Origin: Aquirufa sp.
Lineage (GTDB): Bacteria; Bacteroidota; Bacteroidia; Cytophagales; Spirosomataceae
Length of the DNA stretch: 20,424 nt
Direction: 5' to 3'
Assembly: GCA_030833145.1 (NCBI GenBank)
Contig: JAURHT010000024.1
Location: 1 to 20,424, forward strand
Every line of letters begins with the position of its first letter. Positions within the stretch are counted from its first letter, which is position 1. Under the pieces are notes generated by a model. That model had not been told where the DNA came from. It saw only the letters and a list, made by a program, of their open reading frames with translations, and made no database searches. This document shows, piece after piece, positions 6,156 through 12,298 of this stretch. Position numbers and translations under genes: made by a program.

Positions 6156-6260
6156 CAGTGGGAAGTGGACAGTCGGCAGTCCGGAGGGAATTAGTCGGGA
6201 GGGAAAATTCATCATTCACCATTTACGACTTACCATCTTTATGCTTTATTCTTTGTGCTC
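6156..6260. repeat. Degenerate heptamer tract C (15 units) entering a gene
   Basis: Fifteen consecutive 7-bp units can be read without a phase break, among them CAGTCGG, CAGTCCG, CCATTTA, TATGCTT and TATTCTT. The composition shifts from GC-rich units to T/C-rich units but the period holds. The tract runs across the stop codon (6223-6225) and encodes about the last 12 residues of the minus-strand small membrane protein. Bases 6241-6259 are identical to 1739-1757 in tract A. Confidence 0.75.
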
Positions 6261-6450
6261 TAAACCCACTAATCGTTCCCAACACAAAATACCCCAAAAC
6301 AGCAAAATATACAATGCTATTCAGGGGTTTACTCGTAATGGGACACGTGCCACTGGCACACCCTATATCTCTCCAATAGAAATATCCGGCTATTCCGCCG
6401 AATATTCCTCCTAGGATTTGCCAGAATCTATTTTGAATGAATTTCTTCAT
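6223..6450 (-). CDS. Small membrane protein with GCxSGTCPIT motif (DUF6132-like)
   Basis: The 75-residue protein has two predicted membrane segments (about residues 10-26 and 43-61). Between them is [15 protein letters not shown], a two-cysteine motif I associate with DUF6132-type proteins of Bacteroidota; the exact family is from memory. The function is unknown. The paired cysteines and the position between a rhodanese and YeeE/YedE genes suggest a role with sulfane sulfur at the membrane. I chose ATG 6450, overlapping the upstream gene by 23 bases; a longer frame to 6525 would lie inside that gene. The last dozen residues ([13 protein letters not shown] region) are encoded by heptamer tract C, so the C-terminus may be a recent repeat-derived extension. 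Confidence 0.78.
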   Translation of the reverse strand: MKKFIQNRFWQILGGIFGGIAGYFYWRDIGCASGTCPITSKPLNSIVYFAVLGYFVLGTISGFRAQRIKHKDGKS

Positions 6451-6670
6451 ATTCCACTTCTTCGGGTTTAGTATAGTTGTTGCGAGGTGCTGGGATACCG
6501 CAGCCTTGGGATCCGCAGCCAGCATTTAGAAAGGCCATTCCAACCAGAACGGCTCCCATCATTCCGATTAAAATATCGGACGCACGGAAGGCCTCTACAA
6601 GCGCATATCCACCTACTAGTAGGCGGATAATGCGCATGAAACCCCAATTTTGTGTTAGGTTAGCTAGCAT
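6428..6670 (-). CDS. Small membrane protein, YgaP/DUF2892-like
   Basis: The 80-residue protein opens with QNWGFMRIIRLLVGGYAL, resembling the start of the YgaP membrane domain (DUF2892), has two hydrophobic segments, then NAGCGSQGCGIP with two cysteines, and an acidic tail. In YgaP a rhodanese and this type of membrane domain are fused; here the rhodanese is the adjacent upstream gene, one base away. That points to a membrane-tethered sulfur-transfer complex. It overlaps the next small membrane gene by 23 bases. The family call is moderate because the protein is short and the cysteine motif is not the usual DUF2892 ending. Confidence 0.78.
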   Translation of the reverse strand: MLANLTQNWGFMRIIRLLVGGYALVEAFRASDILIGMMGAVLVGMAFLNAGCGSQGCGIPAPRNNYTKPEEVEYEEIHSK

Positions 6671-6671
6671 A

Positions 6672-6944
6672 TTAGTTTTGGTACATCAACATATCGTGTA
6701 AACCTCCACCATTATATACCTCTGCTAATCCTGCTTGCTTTAAAAGCATTTGAGCCATACCTGAACGATTGCCGCTTCTGCAATAAACCACGATGGGTCC
6801 AGACATAGCCTTAAATTCGTCTAAGCGCAATGGAATGATTCCTAAAGGAATATTAATGGCACCATCGAATTGTCCACCAGCAAATTCTCCTGTTTCTCTT
6901 ACATCAACGACCGTTGTCGCTGGATTAGCTAATAATTCTTCCAT
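6672..6944 (-). CDS. Single-domain rhodanese, YgaP-rhodanese-like
   Basis: This is a 90-residue rhodanese with VDVRETGEFAGGQFDGA and active loop CRSGNRSG, giving one catalytic cysteine. I chose ATG 6944, two bases after the stop of the persulfide dioxygenase gene. A TTG at 6968 is in frame and would add eight residues by overlapping that gene; it cannot be excluded, since rhodaneses often have a few residues before the position where this start falls. The following gene is a DUF2892-like membrane protein, so the two together resemble a split YgaP. It probably passes sulfane sulfur between the dioxygenase, the transporter and cellular acceptors. Confidence 0.9.
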   Translation of the reverse strand: MEELLANPATTVVDVRETGEFAGGQFDGAINIPLGIIPLRLDEFKAMSGPIVVYCRSGNRSGMAQMLLKQAGLAEVYNGGGLHDMLMYQN

Positions 6945-6946
6945 GA

Positions 6947-8365
6947 TTACAATAGGGTTGATGGACAAACATATTCTGTTAATTGGAATTTCTCCGATTC
7001 TTTAATGGCTTTGAATCCACCTTTTACATCGATTAAGTTATCGAATCCGCGGGCTCTTAATGTTGAATTAAAGATCATAGAGCGGTATCCACTCGCACAA
7101 TGTACGAAGTAGGTTTTGTCTTTGTTGATTTTTAACATACTGTCATTAATAAAGTCCAAAGGCGCATTTTCCACATCAATCACGTGCTCTGAAAGGTATT
7201 CGCTGTTCTTGCGAACGTCTAGAATTTCGCCTTCACCAGCATGGACACGCTTCAATAATTCAGTTGCGTCAATCGATTCAATTCGATCGATTTCCATGCC
7301 TGATGCTTTCCAAGAGGCGAATCCCCCTTTCAAATATCCAATGGTGAAATCATAACCAACGCGTGCAAGACGTGTGATTACTTCTTCTTCACGGCCCTCA
7401 TCCGTCACTAACAAGATTTCTTGTTTGATGTCTGGAATCATCGCACCTACCCACGGAGCAAATGATCCGTCGATACCGATGTTAATTGAATTAGGTACAA
7501 ATCCAGCTGCAAAAGTCTGTGGATCACGCGTATCTAGGATGAGTGCACTGGTTTCATTTGCTGCCGCTTCAAATCCTTCTGGACTTAAAGCATGTTGGCC
7601 ACGCTCTAATACTTTATCAATAGAATCATATCCTTGGATATTCATCAAAACGTTCAAAGGGAAATAAGCGGGAGGAGCAACTAATCCTGTTAAAACTTCT
7701 TTTTTGAATTCCTCTTTCGTTAAAGCAGGGTTCAAAGCATAGTTTACTTTCTTTTGGTTGCCTAAGGTATCAGTTGTTTCCTTGCTCATGTTTTTTCCAC
7801 AGGCAGAACCAGCTCCGTGTGCAGGATAAACGATGATATCGTCCGCTAATGGCATGATTTTGTTGCGAAGGGAATCATATAGATGTCCTGCTAAAATGTC
7901 TTGTGTTAGATCGGCGATTACTTTTTGTGCCAAATCAGGACGTCCCACATCCCCTATAAATAGCGTATCACCTGAAAATAAGCTTGTTTCTTTTCCATTT
8001 TCGTCGATTAAAAGGAAGCAAGTGGATTCCATCGTATGACCCGGGGTGTGGATCACGCGGATGGTTACATTGCCTAATTTGAATTCTTGGCCATCTGTCG
8101 CTGAAATGCAATCAAAAGCACAAGCGGCATTTGGGCCGTAAACGATGGGTGCACCTGTTTTGGCAGACAAATCAATATGGCCAGAAACGAAGTCCGCGTG
8201 GAAGTGTGTTTCGAAAACATACTTTATTTTAGCGCCATTACGTTCCGCTTTCTCGATATACGGCTGCACCTCGCGAAGTGGATCAATGATCGCAGCTTCG
8301 CCATTGCTTTCGATGTAATAGGCACCTTGTGCTAAACATCCCGTGTAAATTTGTTCTACTTTCAT
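6947..8365 (-). CDS. CstB-like persulfide dioxygenase with two rhodanese domains
   Basis: The 472-residue cytoplasmic enzyme has a metallo-beta-lactamase domain (about 1-240), a degenerate rhodanese (about 255-360) and an active rhodanese (about 362-465). The dioxygenase metal motif is THFHADFVSGH (His54, His56, Asp58), with HTPGH (His110) and SGDTLF (Asp133). In ETHE1-type enzymes two His and one Asp bind iron. The middle rhodanese has VTDEGREEE where a catalytic loop should be, so it lacks the cysteine. The last has HCASGYRS with Cys423, and there is a C-terminal CPSTLL. This order matches CstB of Staphylococcus aureus, which converts persulfides to sulfite and thiosulfate. It follows tauE by 18 bases, fitting sulfite production coupled to export. 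SQR probably feeds it. Confidence 0.92.
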   Translation of the reverse strand: MKVEQIYTGCLAQGAYYIESNGEAAIIDPLREVQPYIEKAERNGAKIKYVFETHFHADFVSGHIDLSAKTGAPIVYGPNAACAFDCISATDGQEFKLGNVTIRVIHTPGHTMESTCFLLIDENGKETSLFSGDTLFIGDVGRPDLAQKVIADLTQDILAGHLYDSLRNKIMPLADDIIVYPAHGAGSACGKNMSKETTDTLGNQKKVNYALNPALTKEEFKKEVLTGLVAPPAYFPLNVLMNIQGYDSIDKVLERGQHALSPEGFEAAANETSALILDTRDPQTFAAGFVPNSINIGIDGSFAPWVGAMIPDIKQEILLVTDEGREEEVITRLARVGYDFTIGYLKGGFASWKASGMEIDRIESIDATELLKRVHAGEGEILDVRKNSEYLSEHVIDVENAPLDFINDSMLKINKDKTYFVHCASGYRSMIFNSTLRARGFDNLIDVKGGFKAIKESEKFQLTEYVCPSTLL

Positions 8366-8383
8366 ACTATTTTTCTGTTAAGA

Positions 8384-9205
8384 TTATTTTAGAGGGAAGG
8401 CTAATTGTTGGATTAGAATGTACATTCCCATCACTAATACGAACCAGCCAAAACCTACTTTTAGTTTGTTTCCGTCTACTTTTTTACTCAAAATATCGCC
8501 GAAGAAAATCCCGACAATGGCTAAACCTGTCACGGTTAATAATAAGTTCCAATCAATGACCGTGTGGCCAAGATCACCCGTAAATCCAATTAAAGACTTA
8601 GCGGCAATGATCAATAGGGAAGTCCCTACCGCCTGTTTCATAGATAATTTGGAGAGCATCACCAAAGCCGGAATAATTAAAAAACCGCCTCCAGCACCCA
8701 CTAGGCCAGTTAAAGTGCCTACGATAGCTCCCTCTAACAAGATCATGGGGTAATTGAATACTTGAACTTCTTCTACGTAAGTGCCTAATTTTTCTTTTTC
8801 ACATTGCTCACATTTGCCTCTAATCATCGATATCGAAGCGGCAACCATCAAGATCGCGAACAGAACCATCATCAAGATGGATTTAGTGACGATGAAATCC
8901 CCTATGCTAAAAACTTCAGACGGGATTAATGGAACAATGAATTTGCGAGTCGCATAAACGGCAGCAATCGACGGTATGCCGAAAATGATAGCCGTTTTTA
9001 CATTAATCAAACCTTGTCTGTATTTGGGAATAGCGCCTACTAAGGAACTCGCACCTACGACGAATAGCGAATAGGCAGTGGCTAGAATAGGATTCACCCC
9101 GAAAAGATAAACCAGAACCGGTACTGTTAAAATGGATCCGCCACCCCCGATAAGTCCTAACGAGACTCCGATTAACAAGGATGCGAAATAACCAATAATT
9201 TCCAT
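8384..9205 (-). CDS. tauE: TauE/SafE family sulfite/sulfonate exporter
   Basis: The 273-residue membrane protein has roughly eight hydrophobic segments and the two inverted-repeat signatures of the family, GLIGGGGSILTVPVLVYLFG (residues 17-36) and GLVGAGGGFLIIPALVML. Members export sulfite, sulfoacetate or related anions; here the adjacent persulfide dioxygenase suggests sulfite. A loop contains KCEQCEKEK with Cys132 and Cys135, unusual in a carrier and possibly redox or metal responsive. I chose ATG 9205; a longer frame reaching 9274 would start inside the Crp-like operator. It is the first gene of a seven-gene minus-strand operon, with a GAAATTTG -7 element (ending at 9231) and operator 3 upstream. 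Confidence 0.92.
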   Translation of the reverse strand: MEIIGYFASLLIGVSLGLIGGGGSILTVPVLVYLFGVNPILATAYSLFVVGASSLVGAIPKYRQGLINVKTAIIFGIPSIAAVYATRKFIVPLIPSEVFSIGDFIVTKSILMMVLFAILMVAASISMIRGKCEQCEKEKLGTYVEEVQVFNYPMILLEGAIVGTLTGLVGAGGGFLIIPALVMLSKLSMKQAVGTSLLIIAAKSLIGFTGDLGHTVIDWNLLLTVTGLAIVGIFFGDILSKKVDGNKLKVGFGWFVLVMGMYILIQQLAFPLK

Positions 9206-9230
9206 GTTGTGTTTTTTGTTATTGTTGATA

Positions 9231-9238
9231 CAAATTTC
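9231..9238 (-). promoter_or_regulatory. -7 promoter element of the tauE operon
   Basis: On the minus strand this reads GAAATTTG, matching 5 of the 6 fixed bases of TAnnTTTG. Its last base is 36.5 bp from the centre of Crp-like operator 3 and 26 bases upstream of the tauE ATG. A transcription start near 9225-9228 puts the operator at about -40 to -42, the usual place for a class II Crp activator. Confidence 0.6.
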
Positions 9239-9260
9239 AACCTTTTGCCAGACCTTATTC

Positions 9261-9274
9261 GTGATTTTTATCAC
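9261..9274. promoter_or_regulatory. Crp-like operator 3 (tauE operon)
   Basis: GTGAT-TTTT-ATCAC is a perfect CRP-type palindrome. It lies in the gap between the stop of the porin gene (9288) and the tauE start (9205). The flanks (TTC on the left, AAG on the right) resemble those of operator 4. It lies at activating distance from the -7 element of tauE. Confidence 0.85.
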
Positions 9275-9287
9275 AAGGTCCGAAAAT

Positions 9288-10547
9288 TTATAAGCGATAA
9301 TTTACGACGAAATTCCAGGAGTTCATATTCACTTTATTTTGGATATACTTAGAGTTCTCCATCATGTCCCCTTGATTCGTTTTGTTGGCTAGCAGAAATT
9401 GAAAATCAAGTCCTTTGGCAATTTTAGAGGCATCGATCAGGATTTCCAAATTCATTTGCGTGTAAGAGGGCATCCCGTATTTATTCAGACTAAAATTAGT
9501 TACCGATGGTAGTTCAAAATAGCCTACACTAGGATTGATTTTGATTTTCCATTTGGGAATTACATAACTAAATTTAGCCACATAGGCCTTCACATCGCCT
9601 AATCCCTCGTTTCTTTCTCTGGGCATAAACGTATAGAATGGATCTTTTCCCCATTCGCGTGGCATAAGATACCTACCCTCTGCGCTAATATTCGTGAAGT
9701 TTAAACTACCATTCCATCGCTTGTATTCTAGCCCAGTTTTTAAACTGATGACAGAAGCATGGGTATTTTTTTCTGTATACTGGTTATCACTGAGGGAGTG
9801 TTGCTTAATGAATTGTATTCCGCTTACCCATTTTCCACCTTGTATGAGTTTTGTGAATTCTGTCGAAATTAAGGCTGTTTGCAGAATATTTTCGACGAAA
9901 AGGTCATGGAATTTAAAGCTTATCCCTTTCCATTTCTGGTCCATTCCTGCCATCAATATCCCCGCACTCGTTAAATGGCCGGCATAGGTTGATTTTTTGC
10001 CATCAATGGAAACACCCACGGGAAAATAGCCAATGGACTCTGCTACAGGTGACCAGCCCATGGTTCCTCTAGGAGCCATTTCATATAAGTAGCCTAGACT
10101 AAGATGGCCCAATTCTGCATACATTCCTCCCTCAGCGCTTGGCCTCATTCGGCCATCCTGTGGATTAATAAAGGGGGTATTTAGCACTTGACGTCCTAGT
10201 TTGACTTTCATTTTCTTGTTTTGGTAAGTCAAAGATGCTTTTTCAATCCGTGTTAAAAAATCCAAATTAGTGGTATTAGCTTGATCGAATAAACCGATTT
10301 CATAGCGACTTGAAGAAAGGTTAGAAGAATTTAGAAAGGAGGTGCTTAGAGATCCCGAAAGATCTACTTTAAAGTGCTTGCCTACGTTTTTTGTGTAACC
10401 CAATTCAACTCCTAACGCATTAGCCCCATAATCAGGCAATACTTTTTCGTTATCCGTTTCTAAGTGAAAGTAGCGGAATTGGGCGTAAAAGGGCTTTTGA
10501 GCGAGTAGTGGAATGCTAAGCAAAAAGGTAAAAAGGAATTTCATCAT
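9288..10547 (-). CDS. Outer-membrane porin, OprD-like beta barrel
   Basis: The 419-residue protein starts with a signal peptide (MMKFLFTFLLSIPLLAQ) and consists of alternating amphipathic strands. The segment KLGRQVLNTPFINPQDGRM is typical of OprD-family porins, and the chain ends in a strand with FVVNYRL. It should form a channel for small anions or organic compounds in the outer membrane. Its place between crp and the tauE operon, and its own Crp-like operator, suggest passage of a sulfur substrate or product such as thiosulfate; no sequence feature proves this. ATG 10547 and ATG 10544 are adjacent. The predicted -7 element (GAATTTTG, ending at 10552) lies so close to the start that the mRNA would have almost no leader. 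It may also be reached from the crp transcript. Confidence 0.82.
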   Translation of the reverse strand: MMKFLFTFLLSIPLLAQKPFYAQFRYFHLETDNEKVLPDYGANALGVELGYTKNVGKHFKVDLSGSLSTSFLNSSNLSSSRYEIGLFDQANTTNLDFLTRIEKASLTYQNKKMKVKLGRQVLNTPFINPQDGRMRPSAEGGMYAELGHLSLGYLYEMAPRGTMGWSPVAESIGYFPVGVSIDGKKSTYAGHLTSAGILMAGMDQKWKGISFKFHDLFVENILQTALISTEFTKLIQGGKWVSGIQFIKQHSLSDNQYTEKNTHASVISLKTGLEYKRWNGSLNFTNISAEGRYLMPREWGKDPFYTFMPRERNEGLGDVKAYVAKFSYVIPKWKIKINPSVGYFELPSVTNFSLNKYGMPSYTQMNLEILIDASKIAKGLDFQFLLANKTNQGDMMENSKYIQNKVNMNSWNFVVNYRL

Positions 10548-10551
10548 AGGA

Positions 10552-10559
10552 CAAAATTC
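10552..10559 (-). promoter_or_regulatory. -7 promoter element of the porin gene
   Basis: On the minus strand this reads GAATTTTG, matching 5 of 6 fixed bases of TAnnTTTG. It ends 36.5 bp from the centre of Crp-like operator 4, exactly as at tauE. Its last base is only five positions upstream of the ATG at 10547, implying a leaderless or nearly leaderless transcript. Confidence 0.55.
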
Positions 10560-10581
10560 CCTTATTTAGTTAAGCTTTTTC

Positions 10582-10595
10582 GTGATGAAAATCAC
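10582..10595. promoter_or_regulatory. Crp-like operator 4 (porin promoter, overlaps crp stop)
   Basis: GTGAT-GAAA-ATCAC is a perfect CRP-type palindrome. The stop codon of the crp gene (10592-10594) is part of its right arm. It lies 36.5 bp (centre) from the -7 element of the porin gene, as at operator 3. Confidence 0.85.
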
Positions 10596-11215
10596 AGACT
10601 CCGTAAATCGATGATTTCGATTTGGTTCTTATTGATTTTGATGAATCCTTTCTCAGCTAACTTCTTCATTAAGCGTGATATGACTTCTCTGGAAGAATTC
10701 AATTCTTGCGCGATGTCTGTGAAGGATGCTTTCAAAATATTCGTTTTCAAGCTCTTTTGGTGCTGTTTTAAGTACCAAAGTAAACGTTCGTCCAGATTTC
10801 TAAACGCAATTTGATCTAAGGTGTCCAGTAATTCTTCGAAACGAGAACGGTAGGTCTCTAGCACAAATTGGTACCAAGATTTATATTTAGCGCCCCATTC
10901 GTCCATTAATTCGGCCGGGATGGCGATGACTTCGGTGTCTACGAGGGCTTTGGCCATAATCTGAGACGATAATTGTCTCGCAGCGCAAGTCATCGAAATG
11001 GCACAAGCTTCGCCAGGATGCAGATTGTACATAAATACCTCGTTGCCCTCTTCGTCTTCGCGGAATACTTTGATAATTCCTTTCGTTACCAAGACAGCTG
11101 ATCGAATGGATTGCCCTGTTTTCATCAAATAGTCGTCCGTTTTGAATTTTCGAACTACGCCTACTTGTTGAATTTTTTTGCTTAATTCAGGCTCAAACTG
11201 ATTGAATAATTCCAT
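10592..11215 (-). CDS. Crp/Fnr family transcriptional regulator
   Basis: The 207-residue regulator has an N-terminal cNMP-type effector domain (about 20-110), a dimerisation helix (about 112-140) and a C-terminal winged helix-turn-helix (about 150-200). The recognition helix reads SSREVISRLMKKL. R-E-x-x-x-R is the arrangement that reads GTGA in E. coli CRP, and the Ser before the last Arg is as in FNR. This agrees with the GTGAT palindromes found beside the sulfur genes. The effector domain has only two cysteines, Cys71 and Cys77 in EACAISMTCAAR, and no N-terminal cluster motif, so it is not an Fe-S FNR. A thiol or persulfide sensor is possible but unproven. Its ATG is one base after the stop of the Gfo/Idh gene, so it is cotranscribed with it. 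Confidence 0.93.
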   Translation of the reverse strand: MELFNQFEPELSKKIQQVGVVRKFKTDDYLMKTGQSIRSAVLVTKGIIKVFREDEEGNEVFMYNLHPGEACAISMTCAARQLSSQIMAKALVDTEVIAIPAELMDEWGAKYKSWYQFVLETYRSRFEELLDTLDQIAFRNLDERLLWYLKQHQKSLKTNILKASFTDIAQELNSSREVISRLMKKLAEKGFIKINKNQIEIIDLRSL

Positions 11216-11216
11216 T

Positions 11217-12251
11217 TTAGTAACTGATAACTGCTTGTTTTTCTAAACTTTCGTAAGCGGCATCGATGACGCGCATACTCGCGATTCCATCTTCTCCTGG
11301 TACCGCTGGTGCCACTCCGGAACGCAAAGATTGAAAAACATTCTCATAGAATGCCATATACTCGCCTTTTTCAGAGGGAACGCGTTCAGGACTGCTTCCA
11401 TCCACGTGCAATAAACCATATTCACTCGGTGCATCCACTCCCCAGTTTTCGCCCATGGGAACATGTCCTTTGTCTAAATCTACTTCTTGGCGATCAGAGC
11501 GAGTCTTAATGAAACTGCCTTTTGTGCCATGTAATTGGAAGGCCGGAATGGGTTCTTTGAAGTAATATCCACTTTTTAAGCGTACACGTAAGGATGGATA
11601 ATACAACAGAATCTCGAATAAGTCGATAACTTCCGTCCCAGGTCTCGTCTTGCGTAAATCGGCGAAAACGTGAGTTGGTTTTCCAAATAAGTGCAAAGCT
11701 TGATCGATTAAATGAGGCCCTAAATCGGTCACGATTCCAGCGCCGGGACCTGCATCCTCTTTATGTCTTTTAGGGGACATGAGGGGATTGTAGCGGTCAA
11801 AATGAAACTCCGCTTCGACGATATCGCCTAAAACACCTGATTCGTGTACCTTTTTCAAGGTTAAGAAATCGGAATCCCAACGGCGGTTTTGGTAAACAAA
11901 GATCTTTTTATGTACTTCTTTAGCTAATGATACGAGTTTTTCTGCCTCAGCCGCGTTGCAAGTAAACGCTTTCTCCACCACGATGTGCTTTCCCGCTTTT
12001 AAGGCAGCCGTAGCGTATTTGAAGTGAGAATAGATGGGGGTATTGACAATCACTAATTCAATTGATGGGTCTACTAAAACAGCTTCCATCGAATCGAAGG
12101 AGGTGGAATCAGGATAGGCATTCTCAATCGTTTTCTTGGAGCGTTCCCAAGATCCTCGTAAATTGAATCCAGGATGAAGCTGGATGAACGGGGCGTGAAA
12201 AACACGGCCAGACATTCCAAAAGATAGTAAAGCGGTTTCGATCGGTTTCAT
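11217..12251 (-). CDS. Gfo/Idh/MocA oxidoreductase, YdgJ-like
   Basis: The 344-residue NAD(P)-dependent dehydrogenase begins with a nucleotide-binding fold (LLSFGMSGRVFHAPFIQ) and has VVEKAFT where the family usually has EKPF, so the proline is replaced by alanine. QNRRWDSDFLTLKKV and GPGAGIVTDLGPHLIDQAL closely resemble E. coli YdgJ and scyllo-inositol dehydrogenase IolW. The likely substrate is a cyclitol or sugar; I cannot name it. I chose ATG 12251; an in-frame TTG at 12269 is less likely. It is divergent from the GH43 gene across 47 bp, which fits sugar use, but it is tightly coupled to crp downstream, an unusual pairing for a sulfur regulator. Confidence 0.9.
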   Translation of the reverse strand: MKPIETALLSFGMSGRVFHAPFIQLHPGFNLRGSWERSKKTIENAYPDSTSFDSMEAVLVDPSIELVIVNTPIYSHFKYATAALKAGKHIVVEKAFTCNAAEAEKLVSLAKEVHKKIFVYQNRRWDSDFLTLKKVHESGVLGDIVEAEFHFDRYNPLMSPKRHKEDAGPGAGIVTDLGPHLIDQALHLFGKPTHVFADLRKTRPGTEVIDLFEILLYYPSLRVRLKSGYYFKEPIPAFQLHGTKGSFIKTRSDRQEVDLDKGHVPMGENWGVDAPSEYGLLHVDGSSPERVPSEKGEYMAFYENVFQSLRSGVAPAVPGEDGIASMRVIDAAYESLEKQAVISY

Positions 12252-12298
12252 AGAAGTAAAAATAATCAATTCAGACCTTTAAACATAAACGATTTAAC

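Noticed and set aside
9206..9274. Longer tauE start reaching 9274
   Set aside because: The added residues are polar, precede a complete first membrane helix, and would be encoded by the operator and promoter.
10592..11215. Oxygen-sensing FNR protein with an Fe-S cluster
   Set aside because: There is no N-terminal cysteine cluster; only two cysteines are present, in the effector domain, which cannot supply the four ligands expected.
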